This document shows, one piece after another, positions 1 through 10,948 of a stretch of DNA of 64,000 nucleotides; within the stretch, counting starts at the first letter, position 1, and every line of letters begins with the position of its first letter. The position numbers and the translations under genes are program-made. Below the pieces are notes generated by a model. It saw only the letters and a program-made list of their open reading frames with translations. It had not been told where the DNA came from and searched no databases. Source of the DNA: Umbelopsis ramanniana AG (taxonomy: Eukaryota > Mucoromycota > Umbelopsidomycetes > Umbelopsidales > Umbelopsidaceae); the NCBI RefSeq assembly GCF_025399195.1, contig NW_026252092.1, positions 124,001 to 188,000 on the forward strand, in the 5' to 3' direction.

Positions 1-103
1 CGGCGCGGAAGACACCCTTGGAGGTGGTGACCTCAACTTCGACGGTGGGGTTACCACGAGAATCGAAGATCTGGCGAGCGTGAACCTTGGTGACAGTAGA
101 CAT
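1..103 (-). CDS. ENO1: Enolase, N-terminal part (cut by window edge)
   Basis: Only the first 34 codons are inside the window, reading leftwards from an ATG at 103-101. They encode the near-invariant enolase start: residues V4-T5-K-V-H-A-R, then [12 protein letters not shown], the strand and loop that open the N-terminal domain and carry the conserved S/G loop. Enolase converts 2-phosphoglycerate to phosphoenolpyruvate in cytosolic glycolysis. No intron is seen in this stretch. The rest of the gene lies beyond position 1, so integrity cannot be judged. The identification is secure because this N-terminus is highly specific to the family. Confidence 0.95.
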   Translation of the reverse strand, partial: MSTVTKVHARQIFDSRGNPTVEVEVTTSKGVFRA

Positions 104-1702
104 ATTTAAGTAAGAAAAATGTTTCTGAAGAGAAATGAAAACAGCGGTTGGATTAAGACTAGGGATTTTTATATTTTTTTTTTCATGCCCATCATCGCAC
201 ACATCACTCAGACCGTCGCGTCACCAAACCCCGAGGACCGACACCAAAAACTATGTGACTGCTAGCCTGCCCAATATGGCATGTTGACCGCGGCCAAGGG
301 CAAGGCGCCTCCCCAACCATGCAATGCATTTCAGTACCGCGCTCTTTGCACTGTTCTTTCACTTGAGTTGAAGCTTTTTTTCTGCAAAACCAATGGGAGG
401 ATATATATCTTATATTGAAAATGGCAAGATATCACCTTCGGATGATTTTGGTATATCCCAAAACCAACACCTGTTGATCTGAAAAGCAGTCCCAGTGACC
501 CCAAGAATCTGTTACTGTTGCCAGGGTGACTCACTGACAATCGCCTAGCTTACTGCACTCCTTATTCGATCGCATAGATTTCGCTTGCCAGCGAATCTTC
601 ATATACAGATCACAGTAAGTAGTCTACTGTGGAAAACAAGACAACAATGGGAATACTTCGGATGGACACCCGGTTTCTCACGATATAATTACGGGAGAGA
701 GGTAGGAATTCCCAATAATCTCATGTCAACGCTAATACTAGCATCGAAGCCTTCCAATGGCCATGTGTGGGGGTCTCCTTTGTCTCTTTGTATTGAGAAC
801 TTATCGCGCAAAGATACAGTTTGGATATAATTTTTTTTAGGACACCTACTTATCTGTCGGCATCAGCAATCAGTGACTTCGATCTTGTGTTAGCATTTTG
901 AGAGTATCATGATGCGATATAATCAGTTTGACAGCTGTTAGGAATATTAATATGACAAAAAACGATGAACGTGTGGTTATTTACTTTCAACGCAATGGAT
1001 TGAGCATCTCTTCCTTGGGCGCAGTGGGCTTGTTTCAAACGTATTCGATGTTTTGGGCATGCTTAATCCCTTATGTCAACCAGTTGCCCTGATACCTGGC
1101 GCTGTTTTAATACCGTTTCTGTTCTGCGCCGTCGTGGCTCTAAAACAGTAGCATGGTGGTGCCTACCGATAACGAGCCAACAAAAAAGTAGTATGGGAAA
1201 AGGTGTCTGTATTTCGTATGCCAGGAGATAAAGCTGATTGAACACCGTCAATATTTCAATAATGACTCAGCGAAGCCAATCTGCGCCACGACCCTGACGT
1301 GTACCTCAATGAACAGCAACAGAGTGCAGTTTGCACTGGCTTTAAGTTTTTTATAATTTTTATATTTTTTAATTTGGCATTTGAATTGCATTTGGCCGGG
1401 TGGGAGGGACATCTGTGGGGTAAACAATGTGGCACCTTTATTTTCCCTTGCACTTTCGTCAGGGGGAAGTGTGATTCAACTTTTCAGCAGACCTTTTGCT
1501 GTATTACCCACGGTTGTAGTCGATCAACCCCACCGGCAAGGAAAGGATCCCCGCGAACTTTGCCTTAAACTGTAGTGGTCAGCGATTGATCGTCGTCGTT
1601 CCCGACTTCTCCTCAACGTATATAACAGGGTGCATCGGCGGCCCCGCGTCTGAAGGGTAGCCGCCTAACTAAGACTCTTTTCAACCGTTCTAGAGGCTAT
1701 CC
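104..1702. other. Intergenic: enolase 5' flank
   Basis: About 1.6 kb without a supportable gene. It must contain the enolase promoter on the left. On the right a TATA-like element (GTATATAAC near 1617) sits about 85 bp before the F-box ATG. Short open frames on both strands lack family motifs and good starts. Confidence 0.6.
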
Positions 1703-2170
1703 ATGATAAAAAACCCATCACCCAGACCCTGGCTCAATCGATGGTTAGGTGATCTTGCTATGCCTCGAATTCCTCAACAACGATCCCACGACATACCTAG
1801 AAAGCAAACCCAGCAACCGCCGCCAATGGATTCCAAATGCAAGATCCTCGATTCGACCAACAGCAATTTGCCAAGTCAACTTCCTGATGATATCCTCCTC
1901 AATATATTTTCATATCTCTCCACGTCCGAGTTGCAGCAGACCACTCAGGTATGTCAAAACTGGTACAGACCGGCTGCTGTGCTATTGAATCGACGACGAC
2001 GGCATATCCGAAATTTAGCCTCCTGCACCTTGAGCCAGGTTATCCTGGTTGATGGATTACATTCCATTGAACACCTTGAATGCCTTCAATACTTTGAAAA
2101 GATGCTATGTACCCGTAACGATGTTTTCGTCACCAAGCCAAAACTCAAGTGGCGATTTTATTGCCTCTAA
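1703..2170 (+). CDS. Short F-box protein
   Basis: A 155-residue single-exon frame. Residues about 59-95 form an F-box: L-P-D-D-I-L-L-N-I-F-S-Y-L followed by a second helix with V-C-x-x-W-Y. F-box proteins dock on Skp1 in SCF ubiquitin ligases through this motif and recruit substrates with a C-terminal domain. Here only about 55 residues follow the F-box, and I see no LRR, WD or Kelch repeats. It may therefore be a minimal adaptor, a truncated gene, or the first exon of a longer gene whose later exons I could not find. In-frame alternative starts are Met20 and Met42. A TATA-like box lies upstream. The residues before the F-box are polar, Gln/Pro-rich and probably disordered. Confidence 0.7.
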   Translation: MIKNPSPRPWLNRWLGDLAMPRIPQQRSHDIPRKQTQQPPPMDSKCKILDSTNSNLPSQLPDDILLNIFSYLSTSELQQTTQVCQNWYRPAAVLLNRRRRHIRNLASCTLSQVILVDGLHSIEHLECLQYFEKMLCTRNDVFVTKPKLKWRFYCL

Positions 2171-2426
2171 GATTCTTTGCCTATCGAAATTTTTCTGTCA
2201 TTTCTAACGTTGCCTTTCGTCACCTCTTCCGAACAAAAATAGCATATCGTATTATTGTTTGTTGGTTATTCTATTCTTTTTTTTTTTATTTGTTCATATC
2301 ATTATTAGCATGTTTCATGCTAATGTGTCCAGATATGTGAATGCTGGTTTTTGTACAATTGAAAGAAAGACGCTGGGCGGGAATTACAGTTGATATACAT
2401 TAAACATCCAGATGACAGACCACTAA

Positions 2427-3752
2427 CTAGTCATCATCTTCATTATCACTAGCGGCTGTATTGGCCGATTTTGTAGCCGACGCCATGCTTACGGTTTTGG
2501 TTGTGGTTACCGTCTTGCCGTTTTGTTTCGTTTTGATTCCTTTGGTGAGTTTCATCTCCTTCATTCTCTGACTACCAAGCGATCGGTCCCAGTCACTTTT
2601 GACCTTCTTGTATAGCAACATGGTGAATCTAGCATCTTCCACCTAAGAGAGTATGTCCCAATTAATTAGTATACATACGTGCCATCAGCTGCTTTCATAT
2701 CTACATTGAACGTAAGACTTACAGAAGAGTGACTACCGGACTGAATGGAGATGGACAAGACTTCCTTGACCAATAACTTCAAACCTGGAGTTCGACCTTT
2801 GGAGTGTTTTCGGAATGGTTTATATCGGCTGGTGTCGCGGATGAGAATTCTGGGATGATCCAGCATGAGCGCCTTCAAATCGTTGTAAACAGCATGCCCA
2901 ACTAAGATACGATCCTTGATGATTTCCGCCACCTTTTTCTGTGCTTCCTTGAACGAGATGGCTATTGGGGGGGGGTTTGATTAGAGAGTACTCTAATTGT
3001 CTAATAGTTCTACAAGTGCTTACCATTCACAAGATGCTTTGGAGTGATACCACTAACAGCCGTACGGAAATCGGTCACTCGTTCCTGGGGCTTCACGAAA
3101 TCGTCCATAAGAACCGCTCCGTTATAGTTCACTAAACTGACTCTAGCAAGTGCAGACTCTTCGCCATCTGGTCCGACACCAACCATTTCACAATCGATAG
3201 CAACGTATTTCCCAAGCCTTAAAGAGCGCAAAAAAAAGATATTAGTGATCCAGGCGAACAATTGGCACAGCTAGTTTCGAAAATCACTTACTTTGCGTCT
3301 TTACCCGTCGTGGCATCCATAGTCTTCACAATGTCCTCTTTCACGATTTTTTCTCCACCTCCATACGCACGTTTTAAATCATCTTCATCAATGTCATCGG
3401 CAAACCAGAGACTGTCCTTTGCTGGCGGTTTTTTGTCTGTTGTTGCAGCTGATGCCGGACTGACAAAATCGAATACAAGATGAGAAGTTAGGAAATGAAA
3501 TTAAACACATTGATTGCACCAATATCCGAGCATACCTTGTTTTTGCCTTCTTGTTAGCAGTTGAAGTTTGTGTGGAAGGTTTTCGCTTCTTGCCTGTGAC
3601 TTGATCTGACTTTTGCAATGTCTATTGAAAGCAAAGAATGAGGACTGGAACTTATGGTACATGGAAATAATACAGGAGAAAAGTCTTACTGTAGCTAACT
3701 TCTTCCAATTCGAGGACGGAGCCGTCCGAGATTTTGTTGCAGCAGTGCTCAT
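2427..3752 (-). CDS. REX4: RNA exonuclease 4 (REX4)
   Basis: Six exons (3752-3690, 3621-3536, 3459-3292, 3217-3024, 2961-2723, 2642-2427) join in frame to 321 residues. It is a DEDDh 3'-5' exonuclease of the REX4/ISG20 group, in yeast a nucleolar factor in pre-rRNA processing. Catalytic residues are visible: D114-x-E116 in A-I-D-C-E-M, D198 in H-A-V-Y-N-D-L-K, and the H248-x4-D253 pair in S-H-S-S-V-E-D-A-R. The first 100 residues are Lys/Ser/Thr-rich and look like a nucleolar targeting region. The C-terminus is a Thr/Ser stretch ending E-D-D-D. The length is close to the yeast protein (about 290 residues). All introns are GT-AG and phases close exactly. Confidence 0.93.
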
Positions 3753-4648
3753 GTGGCCGACAGGTTGCTTGCAAGTTCAGTTCTGTCGGACAACGACTTT
3801 TTTTTTTTTTTCTTATGAGAATTTTCCAAAGTCACAATACCCTCCCTCTGAGAGTAGAGCAATTTTTCCATTACAGACCTTTTGCTACAAAAACCAAAAA
3901 AAAAGGCTACAATCCCATAACTGCTACGCATATGCTTCAAGGTTGCTGTCACTATTAAAGAGGTAAACGGGCTTGTATAGAATGGAACCTCTATCTGACG
4001 ACAGTTCCATCCAACTGGAAGCTGGTTTGCTGTAGTCACGACGACAACACTATAATTTGCTATTGATTTATAGTCATACCAGGTACTCCGGAGTCAGCCT
4101 TATTTCAGTTTCCAATGTCCAATTTGCCATAATTTAACAACCTAAACAAGAAATGAGTCTTAGTCATATATACTGGTAGATCCAAACCGGTATGTTGTAA
4201 CTGAAACTGTAAGTTTTTCGTCGACTGCCACGACCTCCTGGCCGTTTGCTTTCTCATGCACTCGGTCCAAGATGATCTCGGCGCAAACGGGAAAGGCACC
4301 GTAGAAGCTAAAAACTAATCTGTGGGGTACACGCAGCCACTATCAGGCTCGGGGAGACGCCAGTAACAGACTGGTTATCATGTAGAGTATCATGAACTGC
4401 AGATGCTGCATTACATGATGGCTCTCCGTTGTATTACCATGTACACATATGTTATTTTTATTCTTTTTGCAACAAAAAGAGGGAGGGGGAAAAGTACAGA
4501 GAAAGGGAAATAAAAGAGTAAGTTTTTCTACAGTCTAATGGGAAAAGGGTGGTTCAAATGCCACCAACTGAAATTATGCAGTATGCTCTAGCTAAACTCT
4601 ATGGAACTTTCCTGCGTTGCTGTGTTGGAAAGGAGAAGGGAAAGTTCC
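3753..4648. other. Intergenic: REX4 5' flank and PSP1-like 3' flank
   Basis: About 0.9 kb. Open frames here are antisense or short and show no motif. I see only AT-rich flanking sequence with homopolymer tracts (for example a T run near 3800 and an A run near 3897). Confidence 0.6.
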
Positions 4649-6684
4649 TCAAGAATCCGGTGAGTCGCCTACAGACTTCATGGCGCACATCCAAATTCTG
4701 GTTTTATACGTCTTGAAGAGATCACGTACAAGATCCCGAAAGTCGATTCTTCGATCAGCAATAAAGAAAAAGGTCAATTTTCGTCGATCCCTAAAATGAC
4801 AGGAACAAATAAATACATCAATCGATCCATGTTGTGTAATAAGTTGACAAGTAACTTACCATTGATACTCAGCGCTCACAACCTCCATTGGCAGGTTGAG
4901 ACGAGCAATCTTCGATTGGCAAAGAAACAGTGCCTTTTCTTCATCCTGCTTTTTGACTGCGAGTAGAGATACTTCTTGAGGTTGGGCCAAACGGTAGATG
5001 CGTTTTGGATACACTTCGCGAGTTGAGTTAGATTTGGAGCCAACGCTATCAACCGTGTCCTTGGAAACATTTTCGGTCACCACGGTACCAAGATCTTTAC
5101 CACGGTCAGCTTCCACAATGACAAGATCGCCACATCTTGGATGAAGTCCAGATAAAGCATCGGCTTCCGATACATAGAATGTATCTGAACGAGTACCCTT
5201 AAATTCCACAGTGTAGAGCGCTCCCTGTACCTGGTGAAGAGGAATGCCTTTACCCATTTCTTGCTGCATTGTACGGCGGTCATCAAAGTATTCGTTAATG
5301 GCAACCATATCGTGCTGACTAGGAGCCATTAAAGAGTTCGGATTGGCAGCAGACGGATAAGGCACACTATGGTCTTCTAAGCCAAGGTCATTGAATGATT
5401 GGCGCATGCTGTTAACGTCTTTTGGACCTTTGTTCAAGGTTCCTGCAACGGAATGGCGTCTTTGATTGGCTGCTATTGCGTAGGCACTATGTAAATTACC
5501 AGATCAGCTCAATGTTTGACTGCCAAGAAAAAAATGCCACTTTTTCACAAAACACCTTACCTGTCGAGGAAATTCGTTGACTTGTACATATCCAAATTCT
5601 CAGAGACAGTAGAAAATCGTCTTAACGGGTCCATAGAACTATTGTCAAGATAAGCAGGTTGTTCTGCAAAATGTGGGTGCATGTCGCTGAATCTTGAGTC
5701 ACGTTGCACATGTGGCACAGGGCTCCAGATTGTATTTGGTGACGACTTGGGGTAATCCAGAATACCTCCCAGGACAGCACCAGACGACATGGATCGAATA
5801 GAACTGTTGTTGTATTCGACTTCTTCTTCCTCGGAAGTCATTGGTAGCGAGTTCTGGTACATTGGTTCCCGCTTGGCGGAATTTGGGACGGCTTGCGAAA
5901 AACTACGGTAAGTTCTGAACGGCGGGTCTTTACTGAAGGCCGAATCTTGCAGAACGGGAGCCAAACCCTGCTTAGGGAGACCTTCCGACCAAATGGAAGA
6001 TGTTTTCGGCTGTTGGGAGCTAGTATTCCAAATATTTTCTACACTAGTACGTCGTTGTTGTTGTTGTGCCAAGTTAGCAAATTTAGGTTCGTACTGGGTG
6101 TCAGGAGAAGGCAGATCAAATAGCGATTTTTGCGAGGTGGATAAGAACGAGGACCAATTTTGCTCGCCTACATAGTTGATTGGGGGAACGGCAGCACTGG
6201 GTCCCGGAGTGTTGGGCGGACTGATAGAAGAACTTTCTGAAAAGATATCGGTTTTGCCGCCAGCACTGCTAGAGTCGTCGCCATTAGCGGTCATGTTCCA
6301 GTTGTTAGAATGGTCAGAAGATCGGCTCAACTGATTTTGAAAAAATAAAGAGAGGATAAGAGTCAGTTCACAAAGTAAACGTAATCTGGCGTCGTCAAAA
6401 GGCTGGCTGACAAACCACTGGGTTAGCCATTCGACAACTTACAGTTTGCCAAGCCGAACTGGATTGGTGTTGCTATGCAGAGAGATTGCGTGAGCAACAC
6501 TATTATTATTTTCTTATCACTGGCACGTTCTCATTAACTGTAAAAGACCTCCTGCTTTTAAGGCACCCCCTTTTTTTTTGGCAAGGTCTCTCCTTCAGAG
6601 GTGCGCAAGGTCAAAGCAGAGGCGGAGAATGAGGGGGTACGGAGTGTGGCAAGAAGCGAAATAACTTACTGATGGTTCGAACAT
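4649..6684 (-). CDS. PSP1 C-terminal-domain protein
   Basis: Five coding exons (6684-6670, 6472-6443, 6330-5561, 5486-4860, 4790-4649) give 527 residues. The C-terminal 170 residues match the PSP1 conserved domain: G-D-L-V-I-V-E-A-D-R-G-K-D-L-G, then Y-P-K-R-I-Y-R-L-A-Q-P-Q-E-V, D-E-E-K-A-L, L-P-M-E-V-V-S-A-E-Y-Q-W-D-R-R-K-L-T and R-I-D-F-R-D-L-V. Yeast PSP1 was found as a suppressor of DNA polymerase alpha mutations, but the biochemical role of the domain is not clear. The N-terminal 330 residues are Ser/Asn/Pro-rich and probably disordered. The first coding exon is only 15 nt (ATG plus four codons) and the second only 30 nt. Both keep frame, so the start at 6684 is favoured. Confidence 0.88.
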
Positions 6685-8435
6685 CACGGTTGAATAAGAA
6701 TCAGTGTTATGATATGAAAGATCAAGTTCAAAAGAGCTTCTTTAGAGTTATAAAAAAACGAGAAAAGTAAAACTGGGAAAGAAGGAGGCAAAGTGGCTCC
6801 ACAATGGAGGTTCTCAAAACGTATTTTCGATATTCAGACCCCGCTTAGCGCTCAGGACACTACTGGATGGTCGTTCAGCCGCGTGACCAGCAAGACATTA
6901 TTTTTTTGAGCCAGTCAAAAAGCTTTCCATAATTAGACCGGCCTAGAGGACAACAACCGTGGACAGCCCAAAGCATATTGAAATCGACCCACAAGCTTAC
7001 GCTGCTTCCAGTCAAATCACTGGCCAACTGGGACTTACCCAACGATGCATGGTAGCTTTAACAGCAGCTGCTGATCACTCAGGTGAGCAAGTGCCGTCAA
7101 GTCTCACTCTGAATAATGTTTTATAACACCTTTTGCACCAAAAAAGCTCATTTATGCAAAATATGATGGGCTGAGTTTTACAATTATGCAACATTTAAAT
7201 CACCAGACACAGGAGGAAGTTCGAACAAGGGGACATGAAGCCTCGATCAGACTAATGGTAATTTGGTGTCATTTTTCGGCTGTCAAACGTCATATCCTCC
7301 ATTTCTTGGCAGTCATCTGTAAGGATATTGTCTATGTCACTCTATTTTACAAATGAACATTGCACCATTAATACCTTGTCTTAAAAGTCAACTTGCTGAA
7401 GGTCCACCGTATGGTCAGTCTGGCCTAACGACAAACAACTCAGGATACATGGTGACATCAAGGTGCGAGAAAATCATATTCAACTGCTTTCCATTTATTA
7501 TCAGATCAAAGTATACAAATTGCAAGACGAATACCAGCCATCGATTTGATGTCCACAACTGGCTTCCACAAGCAGTATGTGTATAAATATGCCAATTTTA
7601 TTAATTCATCAATGGAAGTAAAAAACACAATGGCCACTCAGTGAACAAATTGTTTTTCCGGATGACAACCGTCACCGCTGGGTCCAAGGTGGGTTCCACA
7701 AAGCATGATTTCAATTCAGTAGCGATGACTACTTCTGAACACATGAATCATATTTAGCGTGGGGTCATCGTTGCTAAAAACTAGGTTCGTTAGCGTCGGT
7801 TGGACACCGCACATGATTTCCTACTGAGGAAGTTTGTTTATGCTGGTTTCCAGGTAATACTTTTAAACAGGTCGTAGCGACAGTACATAAGGCCCTGGCG
7901 TGCTGAATCAAGTCTGGCCAAATCGATTTCAGAGTGAAACCTAGCGTCCTCTCGACTCTTTCTGGTGAAATTAAAAAAGTGCTTCCTGTCATTACGCTTT
8001 CACGAAACGAATGAATTAGTGAGCGTTTGGTTCTGAAAATGTACTGCCAAAGTGGCTCCTAGTCATTGAAAGCCCCAAGGGCCTATGAGTGAAAGTTGAG
8101 CTATGTTTTGATGCTCTATCACAATTTTGACATCAACCCTAAAGACGGGTGTTCTTGCGTGCGATACACGCAAGATCAGCATATATCTTCAAAAAGCCTC
8201 ATATATCCTAGAAAACTATCGCTTCATTTGCAAGCGTCTCAGCATAGGCAAGTTGATAACTTAATGGTCGTGTGGGCCGACACTTTATGGCAGAGAGCCT
8301 TACAGCTGAAATTTTTGGGATTTTCTGGCTGGCTGGTTTTGTCAAACATGTGATCTAGGGTGGCTTGAAGGTAAGAGCTGGCGGTTCATGGTCCGTCAGC
8401 GTGTTGAATCTCCTTCATCACACATAAACTCTTCA
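6685..8435. other. Intergenic, no gene recognised
   Basis: About 1.75 kb between two divergent genes. A plus-strand stretch at about 6946-7115 reads open for some 55 codons without an initial ATG and ends near a GTGAGC donor-like site; it may be a relic exon. The rest holds only short frames without motifs. Confidence 0.5.
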
Positions 8436-9081
8436 ATGGTAAGTTTATGTAGCGAGCAAGCTATGCACATTAAAGCATTGATAAGCGTGAAGTAGTATAT
8501 TGATTTGATTCCCTTCCATTATCTTTCATTACAACGTCATTCCGCAACTATAGTCTGCATCAAGCTCACAAGGAATCAATACCCTCCTGGAGGCAGAGCG
8601 AGAGGCAGCAAAGATTGTAGAGAAGGCTAAGCAATGTAAGAGCACATAAAGAGGCCAACCCTTTGAGAAACAGTAGAACACATCTGGGTGGTCTGCTTTC
8701 TTTTTCTGACAAAGACACCGCCGTACTGACTCCACTATCTGTCTTATACAGACCGCGTTCAACGCCTGAAGGATGCTCGTACTGAAGCAACCAAGGAGAT
8801 CGATGATATCAAAGCTCAAAAGAATGCTGAATACCAACAGTTTATTTCAGAGGTCAGTGTCTAATAGTTTACTCGCAGAGACAGTGGTCTAGTCATTCAT
8901 CGTTATCCATTTGTAGCATGCTGGAGAGTCAGGCGACGCAGGCAAAGTGCACGAGGAAACTGAGCAGAAGCTCCAAGAAATTGCACAGCAATACAAGGAG
9001 AACAAGCAAAAGGTCATCGCAAAGATGATGGAGAGTCTTGTCACCGTCAAACCCGCCCCTCACGAGAACAGTGTTATCTAG
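8436..9081 (+). CDS. VMA10: V-type ATPase subunit G
   Basis: Four exons (8436-8438, 8554-8635, 8752-8852, 8917-9081) give 116 residues, the usual size for this subunit. Subunit G pairs with E in the peripheral stalk of the vacuolar proton pump V1 sector and acts as a stator. The sequence shows the family signature S-S-S-Q-G-I-N-T-L-L-E-A-E-R-E-A-A-K-I-V near the start, followed by a long charged helix (R-L-K-D-A-R-x-E-A, D-I-K-A-Q-K-N-A-E-Y-Q) and a conserved E-E-T-E-Q-K-L segment. The first exon is the start codon alone: ATG is followed at once by GTAAGT. The joined frame then begins M-S-A-S-S-S-Q-G. Confidence 0.93.
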
Positions 9082-10948
9082 AGCTGATCCCTTCATCATA
9101 TTGAATTTAAAGCACTCTTTTTCTTGTATATGACTCGGGAAATTTTGCCTTTTTGCTGTTTGGTGCTATTGTAATGTTGCTGCCGTGATATGTCGTTTTG
9201 GCCACCCTTCGGCTATTGAAAGGGGTGATTCTGATAGATGGCTAAGGTGTACTTGTTTTCAAGACCAAGCGAGATGGGACGAGTTATAACCGCAAACAAA
9301 GTTACTTTTTATTCTTCAAATTATGACATTGTTTGTCACACTGTTAAGCGTTTGATTTCGTAAAAAGCTGGATGGACAAGGATTCGCTTTGCTTTCTATT
9401 TCCCACCGCATGAAGATGGAACAGAAATGAATGAGCCTCGGTATCCTGCATAAGCGAACTTTGAGCATCAACTATCCTTTCTACCCATCAGCATCGTATA
9501 AGATGACATGACCTTGCATATTCTACCTGCATCATTTTTCAGGGCAGTTACTTACGAGACAAGGGTGGCACAATTAAGTCTACAGTTATATATCTCCAAA
9601 CTATGAGAGTCTGCGAACGTGTTGTACGTTTCTGTCCGAAATGGCATGACAGTTGCAATTATGTACATTCCAAGTCAAATGTGCCACTTCATTACTCTTG
9701 GTCCATCTCCATCTGGCAAAGAGGCTGTCACTCTTTGGGTTACGGCGATCAAATCGGTTTAGACATATCTGGTGGTGCAAGGCACTGCAAACCAAAAAGG
9801 AACATTTTTCAAATTAGTAGCCCTTAAAATTTTGTATTAGCCGCTTGTCATCTATTTTTCTCAATAAATTCATGTTTGTCATGGAGGATGGCGTACGACA
9901 AGCAGTTCAAGAATTCTCGCTTCGGAAGAAAGCGGCATGAAGATGACAATGAGAGACCATGGTGTTTAAAAATAAGCTTGAGAGGTCTGTGAATCTAATT
10001 CCCACAGCATGGAGTTTACCTTATATTTTTTTTTTCTAGGAAACTCGTGCTACAAGATTGCGTTGATAAAACAAGTTCAATGCCGACATTCATTTTCAAC
10101 AACGCTGTATCCACTGGCTATCGATAACATGCTTAGTCTGTATACAGAGGCAGCCCATCTCCGAATCACCTAGTTACAGTTTGTGATAGGTTGCGATGAC
10201 CTTTGTTGGAAGATGGTTGGATGTGAGCTTTGACAAGAACGGTCAATGTATAGATCCCACATGCTTTTCTGACCATGAAGGGTGTTATGTTACCCAACTG
10301 GTCTACCGTGCATTGCATTGAAAATATGTAGTGTGCTATGCATTAAATCTACTCAAATCCATCTCACTTCCGTGAGTAGTACATGATCATGTTTTCGGAT
10401 GACTTGTGTTTTTTACATTTGCAACCATGATATTTGATCCCAAAAAGGCCATGGCGATCATGTACCTTACCATGTCTGTGCATATTGGCTTTGTTACGGC
10501 GCCTTACCTCCAAAGGTACGTACACTAGGGCTATGTTTGGATAGACGAATTGTACTCAGACAAATTGCTACCTGGTCATTTTAGTGCTAGGATGAATTAC
10601 GCTTGCGGAGACTAGTGGGTGGTTGTTACTAGCATGAATAACTCAGCAAAGACGTTGATGGCCCATTTGTAACATTATGACACGGCATGGCGATTTGTTG
10701 AACATACCCCCTCACAATTCCTATATCTCCATCATCAAATATCTCTTTCCCCAGATCATCAAAGCGCTAGATAACGCACTGACAATTCACATGCGGCCAA
10801 GTTCAAAGCTTTTCACTATGGGTACACAAGCATGTGAAGATTGGACCCGCGCGGAGTAATTAATCATGGAAAAATCATAAAGGTTTTCCTGTGCCTGTAT
10901 AAAATTTCTTTCTTCATCATTCCTTCCTTTCAATTCTCTCATTCTGCT
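9082..10948. other. Intergenic, no gene recognised
   Basis: About 1.9 kb between two co-directional genes. There are AT-rich stretches and short frames only; no conserved motif, RNA gene or repeat could be supported. The last few hundred bases must contain the acyl-CoA synthetase promoter. Confidence 0.5.

Noticed and set aside
331-540. 69-codon minus-strand open frame upstream of enolase
   Set aside because: No motif, no splice partners, and composition of non-coding flank; it lies where the enolase promoter is expected.
3749-4039. 96-codon minus-strand frame with poly-Lys upstream of REX4
   Set aside because: The lysine run is only a homopolymer tract, it overlaps the REX4 start region and has no family features.
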